Positions 62,645 to 64,000 of a DNA stretch of 64,000 bases are shown in pieces. Position 1 is the stretch's first letter. Each line of letters begins with the position of its first letter. The DNA comes from Leucobacter chromiiresistens (GTDB lineage: Bacteria; Actinomycetota; Actinomycetes; Actinomycetales; Microbacteriaceae), in NCBI RefSeq assembly GCF_900102345.1, contig NZ_FNKB01000001.1, positions 2,232,001 through 2,296,000 on the forward strand, read 5' to 3'. The position numbers were made by a program, and so were the translations under genes. The notes below the pieces were generated by a model, which was given only the letters and a program-made list of their open reading frames with translations, was not told the DNA's origin and did no database searches.

Positions 62645-63883
62645 ATGGACGAACTGCGCTTTGTGCGCCGAGATGACCGGTCGCTGATCGTCGCGAACGA
62701 CGCCGGCGACGAGTTCCGCTTCGTCGTCGACGAGGCCGCGCTCAGCGAGCTGCGCCATTTGTCGCGGCGCGAGCGCCAGCCGGGGAAGCCGGGTCCGCGT
62801 GAGATCCAGGCGCTCATCCGCGCGGGAAAGTCTCGCGCTCAGGTGGCCTCCGAGACGGGCCTGGACGACGCCGATATCGAGCGGTACGAGGAGCCCGTGC
62901 TCGCGGAGCGCCGCTACATTCTCGAGCGAGCGCACGCGGTTCCGGTGCGCACGGAGGCGCACGACGACGGCGACCAGCGTTTCGGCGCCGTCATCTCGGA
63001 GCGCCTCGCCGGGCTCGGAGCGGAGACGAGCGAGTGGGCGGCCTGGAGGGACGAGGAGCGCGGCTGGATGATCAGCCTCGAGTTCGCGTCGCACGATGTC
63101 GGCCACCGCGCCGTGTGGACGTTCGACCACCGCAAGTCGATGCTCTCCCCCATCAACCCCGACGCCGTGAACCTCTCGAAGCAGGGCGATGTCGGCGAGC
63201 GGCTGATCCCGAAGCTGCGCGCGGTCGACTCCGCCGAGCGCTCGGGCCGCTTCGACTCGGGCGCGTTCGACGCCGAGGGCGGCGCGGTGGAGGAGACCGG
63301 GGCCGAGGCGCCGAGCGCGACGGTCGATGAACCTGCGCAGGAGGCGCCCACGTCGTCGTCGGATCCCAACGCCGAGTTCGCGCGCCGCCGCGAGATCGAC
63401 CAGCGCGCCATCTCCTCGGACGCCGACGCGCCGGCGGATCTCAGCCAGACCGCCGACCTGCTCGACGCGCTCCGCAAGCGCCGCGGAGAACGCGATCAGG
63501 GCAAGCGCCAGAGCGATGCCGGTGCAGAGCTGCAGCCCCAGGAGCTCGACCTCGCGGCGCTCGCCGAGACGGACTCCGACACGCCTGCAGGATCGCGAGA
63601 CGTCGTCGACGCGCCGCGTTCCGACAGCCCGCACCCGTCGCTCCGCCGCGAGCCGCCGGCCGATGCGCCCGCCGCGCCGCGGAGCATCTGGAGCAGCGCC
63701 GGTGTGACGGGGGCGCCGAAGAGCGGCCCCGACCCGTCGCCCGAACGCGCCGAGGGGCCCGCGCAGCCGCCCGCCGCAGCGCCCGACGCGAGCGAGCGCG
63801 CACCCAAGAAGGGGCGCGCCTCGATTCCGAGTTGGGACGACATCCTCTTCGGTACGCGGAGCGACGAGGACCCCGCGAACTGA
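62645..63883 (+). CDS. sepH: Septation protein SepH
   Basis: A 412-residue FtsZ-binding cell division protein of actinobacteria (DUF3071 family). The N-terminal conserved domain contains MDELRFVRRDDRSLIVANDAGDEFRFVVDE, an HTH-like segment (GPREIQALIRAGKSRAQVASETGLDDADIERYEEPVLAERRYI), and the WMISLEFASHDVGHRAVWTFDHRKSML block. The C-terminal 220 residues are low-complexity, acidic and Pro-rich, but end with a conserved PSWDDILFGTR motif. In Streptomyces and mycobacteria SepH stimulates FtsZ assembly. GAAGGG gives a ribosome binding site at seven bases. Confidence 0.94.
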   Translation: MDELRFVRRDDRSLIVANDAGDEFRFVVDEAALSELRHLSRRERQPGKPGPREIQALIRAGKSRAQVASETGLDDADIERYEEPVLAERRYILERAHAVPVRTEAHDDGDQRFGAVISERLAGLGAETSEWAAWRDEERGWMISLEFASHDVGHRAVWTFDHRKSMLSPINPDAVNLSKQGDVGERLIPKLRAVDSAERSGRFDSGAFDAEGGAVEETGAEAPSATVDEPAQEAPTSSSDPNAEFARRREIDQRAISSDADAPADLSQTADLLDALRKRRGERDQGKRQSDAGAELQPQELDLAALAETDSDTPAGSRDVVDAPRSDSPHPSLRREPPADAPAAPRSIWSSAGVTGAPKSGPDPSPERAEGPAQPPAAAPDASERAPKKGRASIPSWDDILFGTRSDEDPAN

Positions 63884-63916
63884 CCTCGGCGATCCGTGCC
63901 GTGGTCGGGTGAAGCT

Positions 63917-63946
63917 GCGGCGCCCGCGCGGAGCCGGGGGCGCCGC
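63917..63946. terminator. Possible hairpin terminator after sepH
   Basis: GCGGCGCCC and GGGCGCCGC form 9-bp arms with a 12-base loop, about 35 bases after the sepH stop. The last 54 bases of the window carry no convincing coding signal, although a minus-strand gene could end at a TAG near 63984. Confidence 0.4.
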
Positions 63947-64000
63947 GCGCTCCGGCTGCTGCGCCGATGCCGCTGCCGCCGCTCCGCTAATCGGGGATGC

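Noticed and set aside
63947..64000. 3' end of a minus-strand gene near the window edge
   Set aside because: A TAG on the minus strand near 63984 could be a stop codon, but only a few codons are inside the window, too few to judge.

Overview
This is a GC-rich (roughly 70%) chromosomal segment of an actinobacterium, most probably a member of the Microbacteriaceae; a Leucobacter-like genome is my best guess from gene order and protein flavour, not from a search. Pointers are the actinobacterial DUF set around dut and sepH (DUF3000, DUF3159, DUF3710, DUF3093, DUF4193), the clpX-clpP2-clpP1-tig block, an ileS T-box of the translational actinobacterial kind, short archaeal-type ValRS and long IleRS, and many genes that look leaderless. 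I see no IS element, prophage, CRISPR array or rRNA. Most of the window is core genome.

Layout. 1-5.4 kb: tail of a RES-domain protein, a VOC protein whose 3' end overlaps an AraC-type regulator, uvrB, a YcaQ-type DNA glycosylase, ndk. 5.5-11 kb: ileS-folC-DUF4233, translationally coupled, behind a T-box leader. 11-14.7 kb: a glycine betaine/proline-type ABC importer (ATPase with CBS region, permease, lipoprotein). 14.8-19.6 kb: GyrI-like protein, valS, an acidic-tailed small protein, a lipoprotein and a histidine phosphatase. 19.6-24 kb: clpX, clpP2, clpP1, tig. 24-26 kb: tRNA-Pro, tRNA-Gly, gamma carbonic anhydrase, tRNA-Asn and an unpartnered peptide-type ABC ATPase. 26-37 kb: dnaG, dgt, dus, uppS, recO, then divergently a TRIC-type channel protein, then ruvC, yebC, HIT, thrS. 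37-43 kb: a two-component system divergent from a Cys-containing lipoprotein, a peptidoglycan-binding membrane-fusion protein and a MacB-like ABC pair, with two OmpR-type half-sites in the shared promoter region. 43-46 kb: tRNA-Val(CAC), a membrane-anchored HExxH coiled-coil protein, the tRNA-Gly/Cys/Val operon, a methyltransferase and a VOC protein. 46-54 kb: PemK-like protein, zapE, an alpha/beta hydrolase, DUF3000, rnd, thiolase and FadB-like protein. 54-64 kb: dxs, acnA, DUF3159, DUF3710, dut, DUF3093, DUF4193, sepH.

How it works together. The proteins cover translation (three aminoacyl-tRNA synthetases and seven tRNAs), DNA repair and replication (UvrB, YcaQ, DnaG, RecO, RuvC, Dgt, Dut, Ndk), proteostasis (ClpXP1P2, trigger factor), isoprenoid synthesis (Dxs, UppS), beta-oxidation and the TCA cycle, osmoprotection and envelope efflux.

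The least expected signals are non-coding. Three unrelated genes (dgt, tRNA-Val, the DUF4193 gene) each have a tandem repeat whose unit begins inside the gene's own 3' end, and two of these repeats share a small palindromic core. About fourteen genes carry an ANNNT-type -10 hexamer six to eight bases before the start codon and no convincing Shine-Dalgarno, which suggests widespread leaderless transcription.
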